Shown: piece after piece, positions 16,382 to 24,865 of the stretch
Position numbering within the stretch: the first letter of the stretch is position 1
Layout of the letters: every line of letters begins with the position of its first letter
Assembly: GCA_003280725.1 (NCBI GenBank)
Contig: QCED01000002.1
Location: forward strand, 1 to 64,000
Length of the DNA stretch: 64,000 nucleotides
Origin: Prochlorococcus sp. AG-355-M18
GTDB taxonomy: Bacteria > Cyanobacteriota > Cyanobacteriia > PCC-6307 > Cyanobiaceae
Direction: 5' to 3'
Notes under the pieces: generated by a model
What the model was told of the DNA's origin: nothing
The model's input: the letters and a program-made list of their open reading frames with translations, nothing else
Database searches by the model: none
Position numbers and translations under genes: made by a program

Positions 16382-16672
16382 TTACTGGAATTTATTAGTA
16401 ACAATTTGCCAACCTCCTGAAATTAATTCATTCCATGTTTCGCAAGCACACTCAATAGAATGAAGTCTTGAATTTTTAATTTGGGCTGGTTCACCTAATT
16501 CATTTGCATAGAAAAGATGAGTATATACTTTTAAGTTATTAGATACAGATTTCTTATAACTCTCAAAAAAAATTAATAAACCACTTTTTTTGTTAAACAA
16601 CCAGCCAGTTGGGGGGTCAATAAGGCTGCCACGATAAAAATAAGTCCGAACATTAGCAACTCCTGAAGTCAT
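16382..16672 (-). CDS. DUF1651 family protein, copy 1
   Basis: 96 residues from ATG 16672. The frame extends to 16723, but that would start upstream of the predicted -10 element. The DUF1651 signature is PPTGWLFNKKSGLLIFF and LGEPAQIKNSR ... WNELISGGW. The family is restricted to marine picocyanobacteria and has no known function. Paralogue of the gene at 18818-19117 (shared GWL, ANxLGEP and W-x-x-L pattern). No good ribosome site precedes this ATG, whereas AGGAG lies just inside the gene and serves an overlapping out-of-frame peptide (16573-16653). Confidence 0.75.
   Translation of the reverse strand: MTSGVANVRTYFYRGSLIDPPTGWLFNKKSGLLIFFESYKKSVSNNLKVYTHLFYANELGEPAQIKNSRLHSIECACETWNELISGGWQIVTNKFQ
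16573..16653 (-). CDS. Candidate overlapping hydrophobic micropeptide, 26 aa, copy 1
   Basis: Out of frame inside DUF1651. ATG 16653 is preceded by CAGGAG with a 6-base spacer. It reads MFGLIF(IVAALL)TPQLAGCL, then TKKVVY: one short membrane helix. The same peptide, same length and similar sequence, occurs at the matching place in copy 2 (19018-19098). See findings. Confidence 0.4.
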   Translation of the reverse strand: MFGLIFIVAALLTPQLAGCLTKKVVY

Positions 16673-16676
16673 GAGA

Positions 16677-16723
16677 TAATACACTTGTACTAATAATATA
16701 AATGTACTACTCCCAGACGTCAA
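16677..16723 (-). promoter_or_regulatory. Promoter with LexA-like operator, DUF1651 copy 1
   Basis: On the minus strand: -35 TTGACG (16723-16718), 17-base spacer, -10 TATATT (16700-16695), then TAGTACAAGTGTATTA (16692-16677), which fits the cyanobacterial LexA box (AGTAC-N3-TGTWC) except for one base. Copy 2 has the same layout. Confidence 0.55.
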
Positions 16724-16797
16724 GTATTCCTCTAGTAATTATTTAAATACTAAAATTACTTTCCAGAAATAATCAGCCGCAAACTTCTTATTTGGTA

Positions 16798-17100
16798 ATG
16801 GTGACTACAAGTAACCCCTTGAAAAGGAAAATATCATTTAAAGAGTATCTCCAAAAGAATGCAATGTATCGAAATCCCTTCTATTTAGGATGGAACAAAG
16901 GTTGGTCTTTTTTATTTTTTTTAGAGGGTGGCATTGCAAAAATTGAAGCAAAAGGTTTTGGTATTTCTATTACAACAAAAGTTGAGAAAGGAGAATCACC
17001 CCTAGAATCTGCGGATAGATTAGTCTCGAAAGAGCAAAGGATTAGAAAATCAAGATATTATTCTTGGGTTAAATCTATTAATGAAAAAACAATAAATTAA
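16798..17100 (+). CDS. Hypothetical basic protein, 100 aa
   Basis: I chose ATG 16798 over the TTG at 16792. Basic, soluble: KRKISFKEYLQKNAMYRNP, a hydrophobic strand pair (WSFLFFLEGGIAKIEAKGFG), then a helix ending SKEQRIRKSRYYSWV. No family recognised. Divergent from DUF1651 copy 1. Confidence 0.6.
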   Translation: MVTTSNPLKRKISFKEYLQKNAMYRNPFYLGWNKGWSFLFFLEGGIAKIEAKGFGISITTKVEKGESPLESADRLVSKEQRIRKSRYYSWVKSINEKTIN

Positions 17101-17169
17101 CCAATCCTTAAATTTTTAAAGTAATTTGTTGACAGTCAATTTAAAATAGAAAATAGTCATTTATTTTTC

Positions 17170-17427
17170 GTGTCCAATAAATTTTATGAATGGTGGAAAA
17201 ACCATAGAAAGGTTGTAACCTATGGAGCTTTTATAATCTTGTTTGGTTTTTATTTATCTCCTGTTGTCAAAGAAGCAAAATACAAAAACCAATGTATTAA
17301 GTACTCTACTAAAGGAGCTTTAACTAAATTTAATAAGGACGATATATTTGAAACTTTACTAGAAGAAACAGGTTTGAATATTGATGAACTAGCAAAGATT
17401 GAAGGTTATAAGAATTGCATTAATTAA
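17170..17427 (+). CDS. One-helix membrane protein, 85 aa
   Basis: GTG start at 17170. A short Trp-rich head (FYEWWKNHRK), a membrane helix (YGAFIILFGFYLSPV) and a tail with two Cys (NQCIKYS and YKNCIN). TTGACA at 17129 may be its -35. First gene of an operon running to 18528. Confidence 0.6.
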   Translation: MSNKFYEWWKNHRKVVTYGAFIILFGFYLSPVVKEAKYKNQCIKYSTKGALTKFNKDDIFETLLEETGLNIDELAKIEGYKNCIN

Positions 17428-17458
17428 AAAGTTCGCAAAAATTACGCTGAGTTTTTAA

Positions 17459-17665
17459 ATGATTAAAGGTATGTTTAAACTTATTTTATTAATATTATTA
17501 TTTGGATTTATATCAATAAGTCCAAAAACAAGATATTTGGTTAGCATAACTCTAAAAGAAATTTCTTCATTTCTTTTATGGACTGTTAAATATGAAGATA
17601 GAGAAAAATGGATTATAGATAAACCAAGTTGGATACCTAGCCAAAAACTTAAGCCATTGTATTAA
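17459..17665 (+). CDS. One-helix membrane protein, 68 aa
   Basis: ATG at 17459. N-terminal helix (MFKLILLILLFGFISI), then a soluble Trp/Lys tail (WTVKYEDREKWIIDKPSWIP). The stop is directly followed by the ATG of the ligase-like gene, so they are coupled. Confidence 0.6.
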   Translation: MIKGMFKLILLILLFGFISISPKTRYLVSITLKEISSFLLWTVKYEDREKWIIDKPSWIPSQKLKPLY

Positions 17666-18415
17666 ATGAAGACTTATTTAGAAGAACGAATTGAATGGTA
17701 TGACGATAATTATAGAAATGGTAATGCTTTAATCTCTGATAAGCAGTTCGACCAACTTGAAAAAAATTTATTAAGAACAAACCCTAATTGTGATTACTTT
17801 AAAAAGAAAAATAAACTAGTTTTACCTACATTAGAAAAGGATTCAATAGATGAATTTTTGAAAGGATTATTAGTAGATACCAGATTATTAATTGAACCGA
17901 AAATTGATGGTTGTGCCGTTGCTTTGCAATATAGGGATGGAACCTTGGAGAAAGCAATTTCAAGAAAAGGGGCAGACGTCACTAGTAAACTTATTAAAGT
18001 CCAAGACATTCCCAATAATCTCCCTTTACGAGGAGTTCTTCAAGTTAGAGGTGAATTATATGCACCCAACCAAAATCCAAATATCTCCCAGAGAATCGCC
18101 TCTGTATTTTTAAGAGCTAAAGAAGGATTTTCTGAAAGTCTTAGCTTCTGCGCATTTCAAATACTTAATTCAACACTTAACCAATATGAGTCCAAAAAGA
18201 GTCTTTCAAAGCTTGGATTCACGATCCCTCAGGATATTTCATGCAACTTTACGAGCCAAGTTGAAGTATTTAGAAAACAATGGCTAGAGGGGAAGCTTTT
18301 TAGTAAATATCCAACAGATGGAATAGTAGTAAAAATAAATTCTAGAAAATTACAATTGATTAGAGAAAAATCAAATTTAGAGTATCCTTATTGGCAAGTG
18401 GCAATAAAACGTTAA
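17666..18415 (+). CDS. NAD+-dependent DNA ligase-like protein, adenylation domain only
   Basis: 249 residues, about a third of a normal LigA. A short Ia-like helix region (ISDKQFDQL, residues 23-31) leads to the nucleotidyltransferase domain: catalytic KIDG (Lys79-Gly82), ISRKGADVT (98-106), VRGELY (127-132), DGIVVKIN (about 211-218) and a C-terminal YPYWQVAIKR that matches motif V. It ends there: no OB fold, zinc finger, helix-hairpin-helix or BRCT. It could be an adenylating enzyme that uses a partner for nick binding. It sits in a small operon with membrane micro-proteins. Family clear, activity unknown. Confidence 0.8.
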   Translation: MKTYLEERIEWYDDNYRNGNALISDKQFDQLEKNLLRTNPNCDYFKKKNKLVLPTLEKDSIDEFLKGLLVDTRLLIEPKIDGCAVALQYRDGTLEKAISRKGADVTSKLIKVQDIPNNLPLRGVLQVRGELYAPNQNPNISQRIASVFLRAKEGFSESLSFCAFQILNSTLNQYESKKSLSKLGFTIPQDISCNFTSQVEVFRKQWLEGKLFSKYPTDGIVVKINSRKLQLIREKSNLEYPYWQVAIKR

Positions 18416-18528
18416 TGGAATTAATGCACCAGATTTTTCCTACTTGGCATATTTACTTGGATATGTTTTTGGTTGGCTTTGCAACTTACGGTTTTCTGAG
18501 AATTAAGAAAAAAATAAAAACTAAATAA
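18415..18528 (+). CDS. One-helix micro-protein, 37 aa
   Basis: ATG shares one base with the ligase-like gene's stop (TAATG). MELMHQIFPTWHIYLDMFLVGFATYGFL (in two parts) forms one helix, then a basic tail (RIKKKIKTK). The coupling supports expression. Confidence 0.5.
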   Translation: MELMHQIFPTWHIYLDMFLVGFATYGFLRIKKKIKTK

Positions 18529-18538
18529 AGTTTTCAAA

Positions 18539-18691
18539 TCATCCGTGGTCCTTAAGCATGGATTTAAGTTGTTCGGTATCTAATTGTTCAAGATAATTTC
18601 TCATTGCCAACCAAGATCTTCTGCTTTCTAACTTTCCACTTTGTTTAAATAAATTTGCGGAAACTTGATCTATCAATTCTTTATGAGTCAT
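18539..18691 (-). CDS. Small helical protein, 50 aa
   Basis: I chose ATG 18691 (MTHKELIDQVSANL); the frame extends to 18727. It overlaps the preceding 46-aa gene by 11 bases. Helical: KLESRRSWLAMRNYLEQLDTEQ in part. Third member of the DUF1651 copy 2 operon. Unknown function. Confidence 0.55.
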   Translation of the reverse strand: MTHKELIDQVSANLFKQSGKLESRRSWLAMRNYLEQLDTEQLKSMLKDHG

Positions 18692-18821
18692 ATTTATATT
18701 CTTCATCAAGTTTAATGACAACACCATTAAAAAATTCTGCTAATAATTTTGATGGGTCTTGCATAGATATCTTTCTATCTACTTTTGATAATTTCTTTTT
18801 GATTGGATTTAAGTTAGTCAT
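18681..18821 (-). CDS. Small basic protein, 46 aa
   Basis: ATG 18821 overlaps the DUF1651 stop (ATGA). MTNLNPIKKKLSKVDRKIS, then LLAEFFNGVVIKLDEEY: a basic head and one helix. Translational coupling on both sides supports it. Confidence 0.5.
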   Translation of the reverse strand: MTNLNPIKKKLSKVDRKISMQDPSKLLAEFFNGVVIKLDEEYKYDS

Positions 18822-19117
18822 ACAGATTCAGGTAATTCAAGTTCTTCAAAAGTCCAACCTTCTAATTGAAGGTCATGCCATTTATCCCAAGCATTATCCA
18901 AATACATTTGAGTGGATGATTTAATTGCCATTGGCTCACCAAGATCATTTGCATAATATGTATGAGCAAAAATTCTCATACTATTTCTTGGAGATTTTTT
19001 ATTCCTCATAAATAAAATTAATCTGCTGCGGTCTGGGCTAAGCAACCAACCACTTGGGGACTCATTACGATAACCGTAAGAAAAATTAGTCCAAACATTA
19101 GCTCCTCCTAAAGTCAT
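18818..19117 (-). CDS. DUF1651 family protein, copy 2
   Basis: 99 residues from ATG 19117. SPSGWLLSPDRSRLILF and ANDLGEPMAIKSS ... WHDLQLEGW carry the DUF1651 signature. Paralogue of 16382-16672, with the same promoter architecture and the same internal overlapping peptide. Downstream it is coupled to two small genes unlike those of copy 1, so the module's head is conserved and its tail is swapped. Function unknown. Confidence 0.78.
   Translation of the reverse strand: MTLGGANVWTNFSYGYRNESPSGWLLSPDRSRLILFMRNKKSPRNSMRIFAHTYYANDLGEPMAIKSSTQMYLDNAWDKWHDLQLEGWTFEELELPESV
19018..19098 (-). CDS. Candidate overlapping hydrophobic micropeptide, 26 aa, copy 2
   Basis: Out of frame inside DUF1651 copy 2. 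ATG 19098 is preceded by TTAGGAGGAGCTA, a strong ribosome site. It reads MFGLIF(LTVIVM)SPQVVGCL, then AQTAAD. 12 of the first 20 residues equal copy 1 and the rest are mostly hydrophobic or similar swaps. Confidence 0.42.
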   Translation of the reverse strand: MFGLIFLTVIVMSPQVVGCLAQTAAD

Positions 19118-19124
19118 TACTTAG

Positions 19125-19172
19125 TAATACATGTGTACTATTAATATAAATACATTAGAAATGGATCGTCAA
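19125..19172 (-). promoter_or_regulatory. Promoter with LexA-like operator, DUF1651 copy 2
   Basis: Minus strand: TTGACG (19172-19167), 18-base spacer, TATATT (19148-19143), then TAGTACACATGTATTA (19140-19125). Same order and spacing as in copy 1; the LexA-like box overlaps the expected start of transcription. Confidence 0.55.
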
Positions 19173-19254
19173 GTATTTTGGCAAATAAATTATTTACACT
19201 GATAAAGAATAAAAACAGCTTAGTTATTCCAAAAAAATAAAATACCCACCAAAA

Positions 19255-19275
19255 GCCTGTTTTAGCAGGCATTTT
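19255..19275 (-). terminator. Terminator of 6S RNA
   Basis: On the minus strand GCCTG-CTAAAA-CAGGC is followed by TTTT, then more T-rich DNA. It lies directly after the 6S RNA closing stem. It could also end plus-strand transcripts, where the stem is followed by ATTTT. Confidence 0.75.
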
Positions 19276-19276
19276 G

Positions 19277-19463
19277 ATAGGTAAAACCGGATCCCCGTCA
19301 GTTCTCTGCTGCATCGACCTGGAAATGCCAGAAGAGGATTCAAAGTGGGCTTTCGTTTCCGATTACAAGATCGGTTTACTACCGCATCACGACAGTCTCC
19401 TCATGTCGAAAGAGAGTCAGATCAGAGCACATAAAGAAGAACTTAACCAAAGATCCAGTAAAC
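19277..19463 (-). ncRNA. ssaA: 6S RNA
   Basis: An unusually GC-balanced, non-coding block of about 187 bases directly downstream of purK on the same strand, the known place of the 6S RNA gene in cyanobacteria (including Prochlorococcus). The ends pair: AAACTGGATC near 19461-19452 with GATCCGGTTT near 19293-19284 (a GU pair allowed), giving the closing stem, and a long imperfect hairpin lies between. 6S RNA binds and inhibits RNA polymerase holoenzyme. Ends are approximate. It can arise from its own promoter or from processing of a purK transcript. Confidence 0.82.
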
Positions 19464-19481
19464 TAACTCTAACTTATTCTT

Positions 19482-20672
19482 TTATGCATTTGGAGATGGC
19501 CAAATGTCTCTTACCATAGTTAATAAAATTTGAGCTTCATCATATCTTTCTGAATGCGTTTTACCATTTAATAAAAATGTGATGTGAGCCATTTTTCTTC
19601 CCAGAATTTCGCGAGATTTGCCATAACAATGAATATTAGAACCCTCAATTTCAGATAACATTTTAATTCTGGTTTCCATTGAGATTGGGAAATTCTTTTT
19701 TAACCCCAGTAGATTTATCATAATTGCACCTTCACAGTTCATTTTAATTTCAGGTGGCATTATCCCAGAAGAAATACAAACATATTGATCAAACTGACTT
19801 GAAGTGCAAGCTTCAATAGAGAAATGAGCTGAGTTATGTGTTCTAGGAGCTATTTCATTAATTAAAAGACCATTATCTCCATAGAAGAATTCAATAGCTA
19901 AGACTCCAACGTAATTAAGTTCATTGACTATTGAAGAGAAAATATTTATTGCAAATAAGTTCAAATCATATTCATTTGTTCCAGGTGCAAGAACCCAATC
20001 ACAAACATGGTTTGATTGGAACGTCTCAACTATTGGAAAGAATCTTATCTTACCAGTCCTATCTCTCGAACCAACAAGAGCTAGTTCTTTTTCATACTCT
20101 ATCCATTGTTCTATTAACCATTCATCAGAATTATTCTCTTTTAAAAAAGAATCTAAATCTTCTTTTGTCTTTATTTTTTTGTTCCCTTTACCGTCATATC
20201 CACCTTTATTTGATTTTGCCATTAATGGGAAAGTCCAACTATTGATTTCCTCATCCGAGAGTTTTTTAAAATCTTCAATACTTGTCCATTTTGGGCAGGG
20301 AATATTCATCCTATCTATCAATTTTTTTTGAGAAAACCTATCAACTAAAGGCTTAATTGCATTAAGGCTTGGAACAAAAATATCGTTATCATCAATTAAA
20401 TTTAATTTGTCAATTTTTATCCATTCATTTTCAAAAATTATTTTTTCACACTCATTAATTAATGATTTATTACCTCTTATCTTTAAAGGATCAGCTTCTA
20501 TAACATGATCTGCTTTCAAACCAGCAGGGTCATCACAAGATTTTGTTTGCACACATACTTCTAAATCTCTTTTTTTTGCTGCCTCGGCCAACATTAAAGC
20601 CAGTTGGCCGCCTCCAATTATTCCTAAGGAATAATTTTTCTTAATTCCGTTTATATTTTTTTTAAAACTCAT
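19482..20672 (-). CDS. purK: N5-carboxyaminoimidazole ribonucleotide synthase
   Basis: 396 residues, ATP-grasp fold. N-terminal GIIGGGQLALMLAEAA, ATP-binding KSNKGGYDGKGNKKI, EQWIEYEKELALVGSRDR and metal-binding NEIAPRTHNSAHFSIEAC. PurK carboxylates AIR with bicarbonate and ATP in purine synthesis. Full length. The 6S RNA gene follows 18 bases after the stop. Confidence 0.95.
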   Translation of the reverse strand: MSFKKNINGIKKNYSLGIIGGGQLALMLAEAAKKRDLEVCVQTKSCDDPAGLKADHVIEADPLKIRGNKSLINECEKIIFENEWIKIDKLNLIDDNDIFVPSLNAIKPLVDRFSQKKLIDRMNIPCPKWTSIEDFKKLSDEEINSWTFPLMAKSNKGGYDGKGNKKIKTKEDLDSFLKENNSDEWLIEQWIEYEKELALVGSRDRTGKIRFFPIVETFQSNHVCDWVLAPGTNEYDLNLFAINIFSSIVNELNYVGVLAIEFFYGDNGLLINEIAPRTHNSAHFSIEACTSSQFDQYVCISSGIMPPEIKMNCEGAIMINLLGLKKNFPISMETRIKMLSEIEGSNIHCYGKSREILGRKMAHITFLLNGKTHSERYDEAQILLTMVRDIWPSPNA

Positions 20673-20797
20673 AGCATGATTTTATTACCATTTCTAATTC
20701 TTAACAACTGAATTTTTAAGTATCTAGAGCTTAGATTTTGCTAATATATAAAGTATTTAATACCAAATATTTATAAATTTAAACTAGGTAATCAACT

Positions 20798-21889
20798 GTG
20801 AATAAGAAAAAAATATTAGTACCATTAGGTGATAAGTCATACGAAGTAACTCTAGAAGCAGGGATACTGAATAATATCAGCGAAGAACTTTTAAAAATTG
20901 GATTAACAAAGAATAGAAAAATACTTGTGATTTCAAATGAAGAAATATCAAATTTGTATGGTCAGAAATTCTTAAATAATTTAAAAGATAATAAATTTCA
21001 GGCCAAAATGTTCCTTATAAAGGCTGGAGAATCATATAAGAACTTAAAAACCTTAAGTGAAATATATGATGTAGCATTTGAATTTGGCTTAGATAGAAAT
21101 TCAATAATTATTGCCCTTGGAGGAGGAATTGTTGGAGATGTAAGTGGTTTTGCTGCTGCGACTTGGCTAAGAGGTATCGAATATATTCAGATTCCAACGA
21201 CATTATTATCAATGGTTGATTCATCTGTGGGAGGAAAAACCGGCGTAAATCATCCAAAAGGTAAGAATTTAATTGGAGCTTTCAATCAACCTAAAGCAGT
21301 TTTTATTGATCCAGAAACTTTAAAAAGTTTGCCCAAAAGAGAATTTAGTGCAGGCATGGCTGAAGTAATAAAATACGGAGTAATAAGAGATAAAGAACTT
21401 TTCGAATACTTAGAAATTGAAAAAAACAAAAATGAACTTATAAATCTCAAAAATGAATATTTAATTAAAATAATTAATAGTTCAATTAAAACAAAGTCTA
21501 ATGTTGTTTCTCAAGACGAACATGAAAATGGTGTTAGAGCAATATTGAATTATGGTCATTCTTTTGGTCACGTTATTGAAAATTTATGTGGATATGGCAA
21601 ATTTCTGCATGGTGAGGCGATATCAATTGGTATGAATATTGCGGGGAAAATAGCAATTGAAAAAGGTTTATGGTCTAAAGAAGAATTAGAGAGACAGCGA
21701 ATTCTCTTAGAGAGTTATGATCTTCCTACCGAGATCCCCAAAATAAATCAAGAAGACGTTCTAACAATACTTATGGGTGATAAAAAAGTTCGTGATGGCA
21801 AAATGAGATTTATATTACCGAAAGAAATTGGTGCTGTTGATATATATGATGACGTAGAACATTCATTATTTTTAAAGTTTTTTTCTTAA
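20798..21889 (+). CDS. aroB: 3-dehydroquinate synthase
   Basis: 363 residues, GTG start at 20798. NAD-binding [19 protein letters not shown], active-site [20 protein letters not shown], metal ligands in [18 protein letters not shown] and [10 protein letters not shown]. It makes 3-dehydroquinate in the shikimate pathway. The stop overlaps the convergent methyltransferase gene by 4 bases. Confidence 0.96.
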   Translation: MNKKKILVPLGDKSYEVTLEAGILNNISEELLKIGLTKNRKILVISNEEISNLYGQKFLNNLKDNKFQAKMFLIKAGESYKNLKTLSEIYDVAFEFGLDRNSIIIALGGGIVGDVSGFAAATWLRGIEYIQIPTTLLSMVDSSVGGKTGVNHPKGKNLIGAFNQPKAVFIDPETLKSLPKREFSAGMAEVIKYGVIRDKELFEYLEIEKNKNELINLKNEYLIKIINSSIKTKSNVVSQDEHENGVRAILNYGHSFGHVIENLCGYGKFLHGEAISIGMNIAGKIAIEKGLWSKEELERQRILLESYDLPTEIPKINQEDVLTILMGDKKVRDGKMRFILPKEIGAVDIYDDVEHSLFLKFFS

Positions 21890-23076
21890 CGCAAACAGGT
21901 TGAATTTATATTCATTTTCTTCTCATTAAACTTTTTAAAAACAAACCACTTAAAATCACCTAAACAAACAGGATCTACGAGTCTAAGTAATGCCTCTCTT
22001 CTTAAAAGAGCATTTGATAAATTCTCCTTAAATTCTTTCTGAATCCCATAAAGTCTCTCAGCCAATCCAAGCGCCAACAAAGCCTCTCCTTGTTTAGTTA
22101 TTCCATCAATATTAAATCCAATAGTCTCAGCATCATTAATTAAAGTTTCTATGCACACATGAGATGTTAAATCGCAATTTCCAGGAGAATCTAGGACATT
22201 ATTCTTCATTTTTTGATTTTCATATGAAACTATCGTCCCATCAGAATTCTTAGAGTTATAGTATTTTTTAGCTTCTTTAGCGTAATCAATTATCAATAAA
22301 ATACCATTATTGATTTTCCCATAAATAGCTTCTAACCATTTTGAGTTATCTACATGCCATTCTGTCGTCCATCCTTCAAGTGCATCTTCAGGCGGAATAG
22401 TTATTCCCAACTTACTTTTAGCAAGTTCAAAACTTTTTTCCAATTCACGTGTAATTGGTATTTTATCAAAAAATAATTTATGAGATTTTTTGTCTATAGA
22501 AACTGCTTGTCGAATTAGTTTTCCCTTTGAGAATGTTATTCTTTCTACTGGCAAAGCATCCAAAACCTCATTTGCTAGAACTATTCCATTTATATTATTT
22601 TCCTCTACTTCATCCAAACCTTTCCATAAAATATCAATACCTAAGTTCAAAAATTCCTCCAATTTATTTTTTTGTTTTTCTACCATCCCTTCATTAGGTT
22701 CAATAATTACAAAAGAAACTCCTTCTAAAAAATTCTTGCTGTTTTCTAAAAAATATTTAATTAATCCACTCATAAAGCTTCCATCTCCAGCTCCAAATTC
22801 AGTTACAGATAATGTCTCATTAGATAAAAAACTACTTTTGAACTGAATCAACCAATCTTCTATTTGTTTACCAACCAAAAAAGCAAAATCATCAGATAAA
22901 GATGGTGATGTGACAAAATCTCCTCGAACGCCTAACTCAGCTTTACCGCTGCCGTAATAACCATTAATAGGATCATTTAATGCAAAATTCATAAAGTCAT
23001 AAAAACTTATAGTCCCACCCATTTTTATTATTTTTTTTTCTAACCAATCTGGATTATTCGCGGGTAAGCTATTCAT
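21886..23076 (-). CDS. SAM-dependent methyltransferase, MidA/NDUFAF7 family
   Basis: 396 residues (DUF185). Motifs: [21 protein letters not shown] (in parts), [11 protein letters not shown] (SAM-binding glycine motif), [15 protein letters not shown], and [12 protein letters not shown] near the C terminus. In eukaryotes the family methylates an arginine of complex I; in cyanobacteria the target is unknown but may be NDH-1 (inference). Confidence 0.85.
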   Translation of the reverse strand: MNSLPANNPDWLEKKIIKMGGTISFYDFMNFALNDPINGYYGSGKAELGVRGDFVTSPSLSDDFAFLVGKQIEDWLIQFKSSFLSNETLSVTEFGAGDGSFMSGLIKYFLENSKNFLEGVSFVIIEPNEGMVEKQKNKLEEFLNLGIDILWKGLDEVEENNINGIVLANEVLDALPVERITFSKGKLIRQAVSIDKKSHKLFFDKIPITRELEKSFELAKSKLGITIPPEDALEGWTTEWHVDNSKWLEAIYGKINNGILLIIDYAKEAKKYYNSKNSDGTIVSYENQKMKNNVLDSPGNCDLTSHVCIETLINDAETIGFNIDGITKQGEALLALGLAERLYGIQKEFKENLSNALLRREALLRLVDPVCLGDFKWFVFKKFNEKKMNINSTCLR

Positions 23077-23107
23077 AGGCGAAAATATAAAGAGACAAAA
23101 CTTATTT

Positions 23108-23905
23108 ATGCCTTCAAAGATTAACTATTTATTAGGAATATTTCTATCTATTTTAGTTTTAATTTCACATAAACCCGTTTTCGCTATAAATAATCCAAAT
23201 CTCTTACCAAAAGAAAAAACACCAGTAATTGATTTAGCTAAAACATTAAGCCCTAATCAGAAAAAATCTTTAGAGGAAAAGCTCAACAATCTAGAAATTG
23301 AAAGTGGGTGGAAAATTAAATATTTATCTCAGTTTGAAAGTTCTCCTGGTAGTGCAATAAAAGACTATTGGGATTTAGATGAGACAAGTTTGTTGATAGT
23401 TGCGGATCCTAGAGGGGGAAATTTGCTGAACTTTAACGTTGGAGAGGCTTATTTTAATTTTATGCCAAGGTTATTTTGGGTTGAACTTCAAACAAGATTT
23501 GGCAACCAATACTATGTTAAAGATCATGGTGAGGATGGTGCAGTATTAGATACAATTGATTCAGTAAAGATTTGCCTCGAAAGAGGAGGATGCCAAGTTG
23601 TCCCTGGCCTACCCAAAGAACAATATATATGGACTTTATGTACATCGATTCTTGGAGGTTTAGTAGCAGGTTTCGCATCTGCCCCAAGAAAAGAAGGTCA
23701 AGTCATATCAATTGGATTTTTAGCTCTTCTTTCTCCTTTATGGGGAATGTTATTTGGAATTTTTGGTTTGGCACCGATAATATCCAGAACAAATGATTTA
23801 TTACCTTTATTTAAAAATGGTTTAGCTTTTACAGCCGCAGGAATTGCGGGTTATATCTTATCTCAAACATTATTTTCAAGATATGAAAAGCCCAAAAATA
23901 CTTAA
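23108..23905 (+). CDS. TPM-domain membrane protein (Psb32/TLP18.3-like)
   Basis: 265 residues. Signal peptide (YLLGIFLSILVLISHKPVFA), TPM domain about residues 35-155 (VIDLAKTLSPNQKKSLEEKL, LLIVADPRGG, NVGEAYFNFM), then three hydrophobic segments in the last 80 residues. TPM proteins in cyanobacteria and plastids take part in photosystem II repair and can have phosphatase activity. Confidence 0.82.
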   Translation: MPSKINYLLGIFLSILVLISHKPVFAINNPNLLPKEKTPVIDLAKTLSPNQKKSLEEKLNNLEIESGWKIKYLSQFESSPGSAIKDYWDLDETSLLIVADPRGGNLLNFNVGEAYFNFMPRLFWVELQTRFGNQYYVKDHGEDGAVLDTIDSVKICLERGGCQVVPGLPKEQYIWTLCTSILGGLVAGFASAPRKEGQVISIGFLALLSPLWGMLFGIFGLAPIISRTNDLLPLFKNGLAFTAAGIAGYILSQTLFSRYEKPKNT

Positions 23906-23928
23906 AATATGATCAGAGATATTTAATC

Positions 23929-24762
23929 CTAAAAAAATTTATCTTCTTCACGAATTACACCAGACTCTGAATACCATCGATGAGAAACATGCCTTAATTC
24001 CTTATTTTCAAACTCAATCCATGAAAAGTTAATTAGCAATTTCCCATCTTCATCAGTTTTATATCTTGGTACCACAGCAGTGTTGAAATAAATTGTTCCT
24101 TTGCTATCAATTTTAAACATCTCTCTTAAACCAAGATTTCTTTTAAGCCGGTTGTGCATATGACCAAAAATTACAAGATCGACTTTTCTTCTCTTTTGTA
24201 TTTGAGAAATAGCAGCAGACAAATCTCTATCTCCCCAATCTAAAGAGGGTAATTTCCAGTCTTTCCCACAAATGCTTTTAGGTTCTGAACCTAAACCCGA
24301 AGGGCCAGCATGAGACATAATTATTAGAGGTATTTCTTCAACAGTCTCTTCTGAACATTTGATAATTTTATTTATTGAATCTTGTTCGGTTATAGGTCCA
24401 TAAACGCCTTTAACTTCTTTTGAAAGATAATACCCGCCGCCAGAACTACATGGTCTAGCAGACAATAAATTTATTTGATTATTAAAAACTTTCAAATCCC
24501 ATGCAAAATATTTTTCACCAAGAACACGTATCTGCTTTGAGAGAGTTTCGCCTGTAGAATCTTTTCCTCTATCATGATTTCCTAAAATCACAAAAGTAGG
24601 AATTTTGATCTCATTGATTTTTTTAATTATTTTGACACTTCCATCAGAAATATCACCAACAAATAAAACAATATTAGGTTTGATAATCGATAAAACTTTC
24701 AAGTCTAATTCAGACCATTGACCATGACAGTCACCAACAATAGCAATTTTTAAATTTGTCAG
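23929..24762 (-). CDS. Metallophosphoesterase, probable CTG start
   Basis: Calcineurin-like fold: GDCHG, FVGDISDG, LGNHDRG, MSHAGPSG and FGHMHNR. The conventional start (TTG 24702) would cut off the essential GDCHG metal motif, which lies in frame upstream. No ATG, GTG or TTG exists between the upstream stop (24775-24777) and that motif; CTG 24762 (then TNLKIAIVGDCHG) is the best start. Related cyanobacterial proteins are called TIGR04168-like phosphoesterases. Substrate unknown. Divergent from nadA. Confidence 0.78.
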   Translation of the reverse strand: MTNLKIAIVGDCHGQWSELDLKVLSIIKPNIVLFVGDISDGSVKIIKKINEIKIPTFVILGNHDRGKDSTGETLSKQIRVLGEKYFAWDLKVFNNQINLLSARPCSSGGGYYLSKEVKGVYGPITEQDSINKIIKCSEETVEEIPLIIMSHAGPSGLGSEPKSICGKDWKLPSLDWGDRDLSAAISQIQKRRKVDLVIFGHMHNRLKRNLGLREMFKIDSKGTIYFNTAVVPRYKTDEDGKLLINFSWIEFENKELRHVSHRWYSESGVIREEDKFF

Positions 24763-24865
24763 AATTTTTTCTGTTTAAAGGCATATAATCTATTTAGAGA
24801 TATTCTAAATCCTGACCAGTATAACTTCTACTGCAAAACAGAAATCAGTTCAAAACGAAGAGGAT

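Noticed and set aside
16213..16404. Alternative minus-strand frame across the DUF1651 and four-Cys genes
   Set aside because: Out-of-frame overlap with a coherent zinc-ribbon-like protein; no ribosome site.
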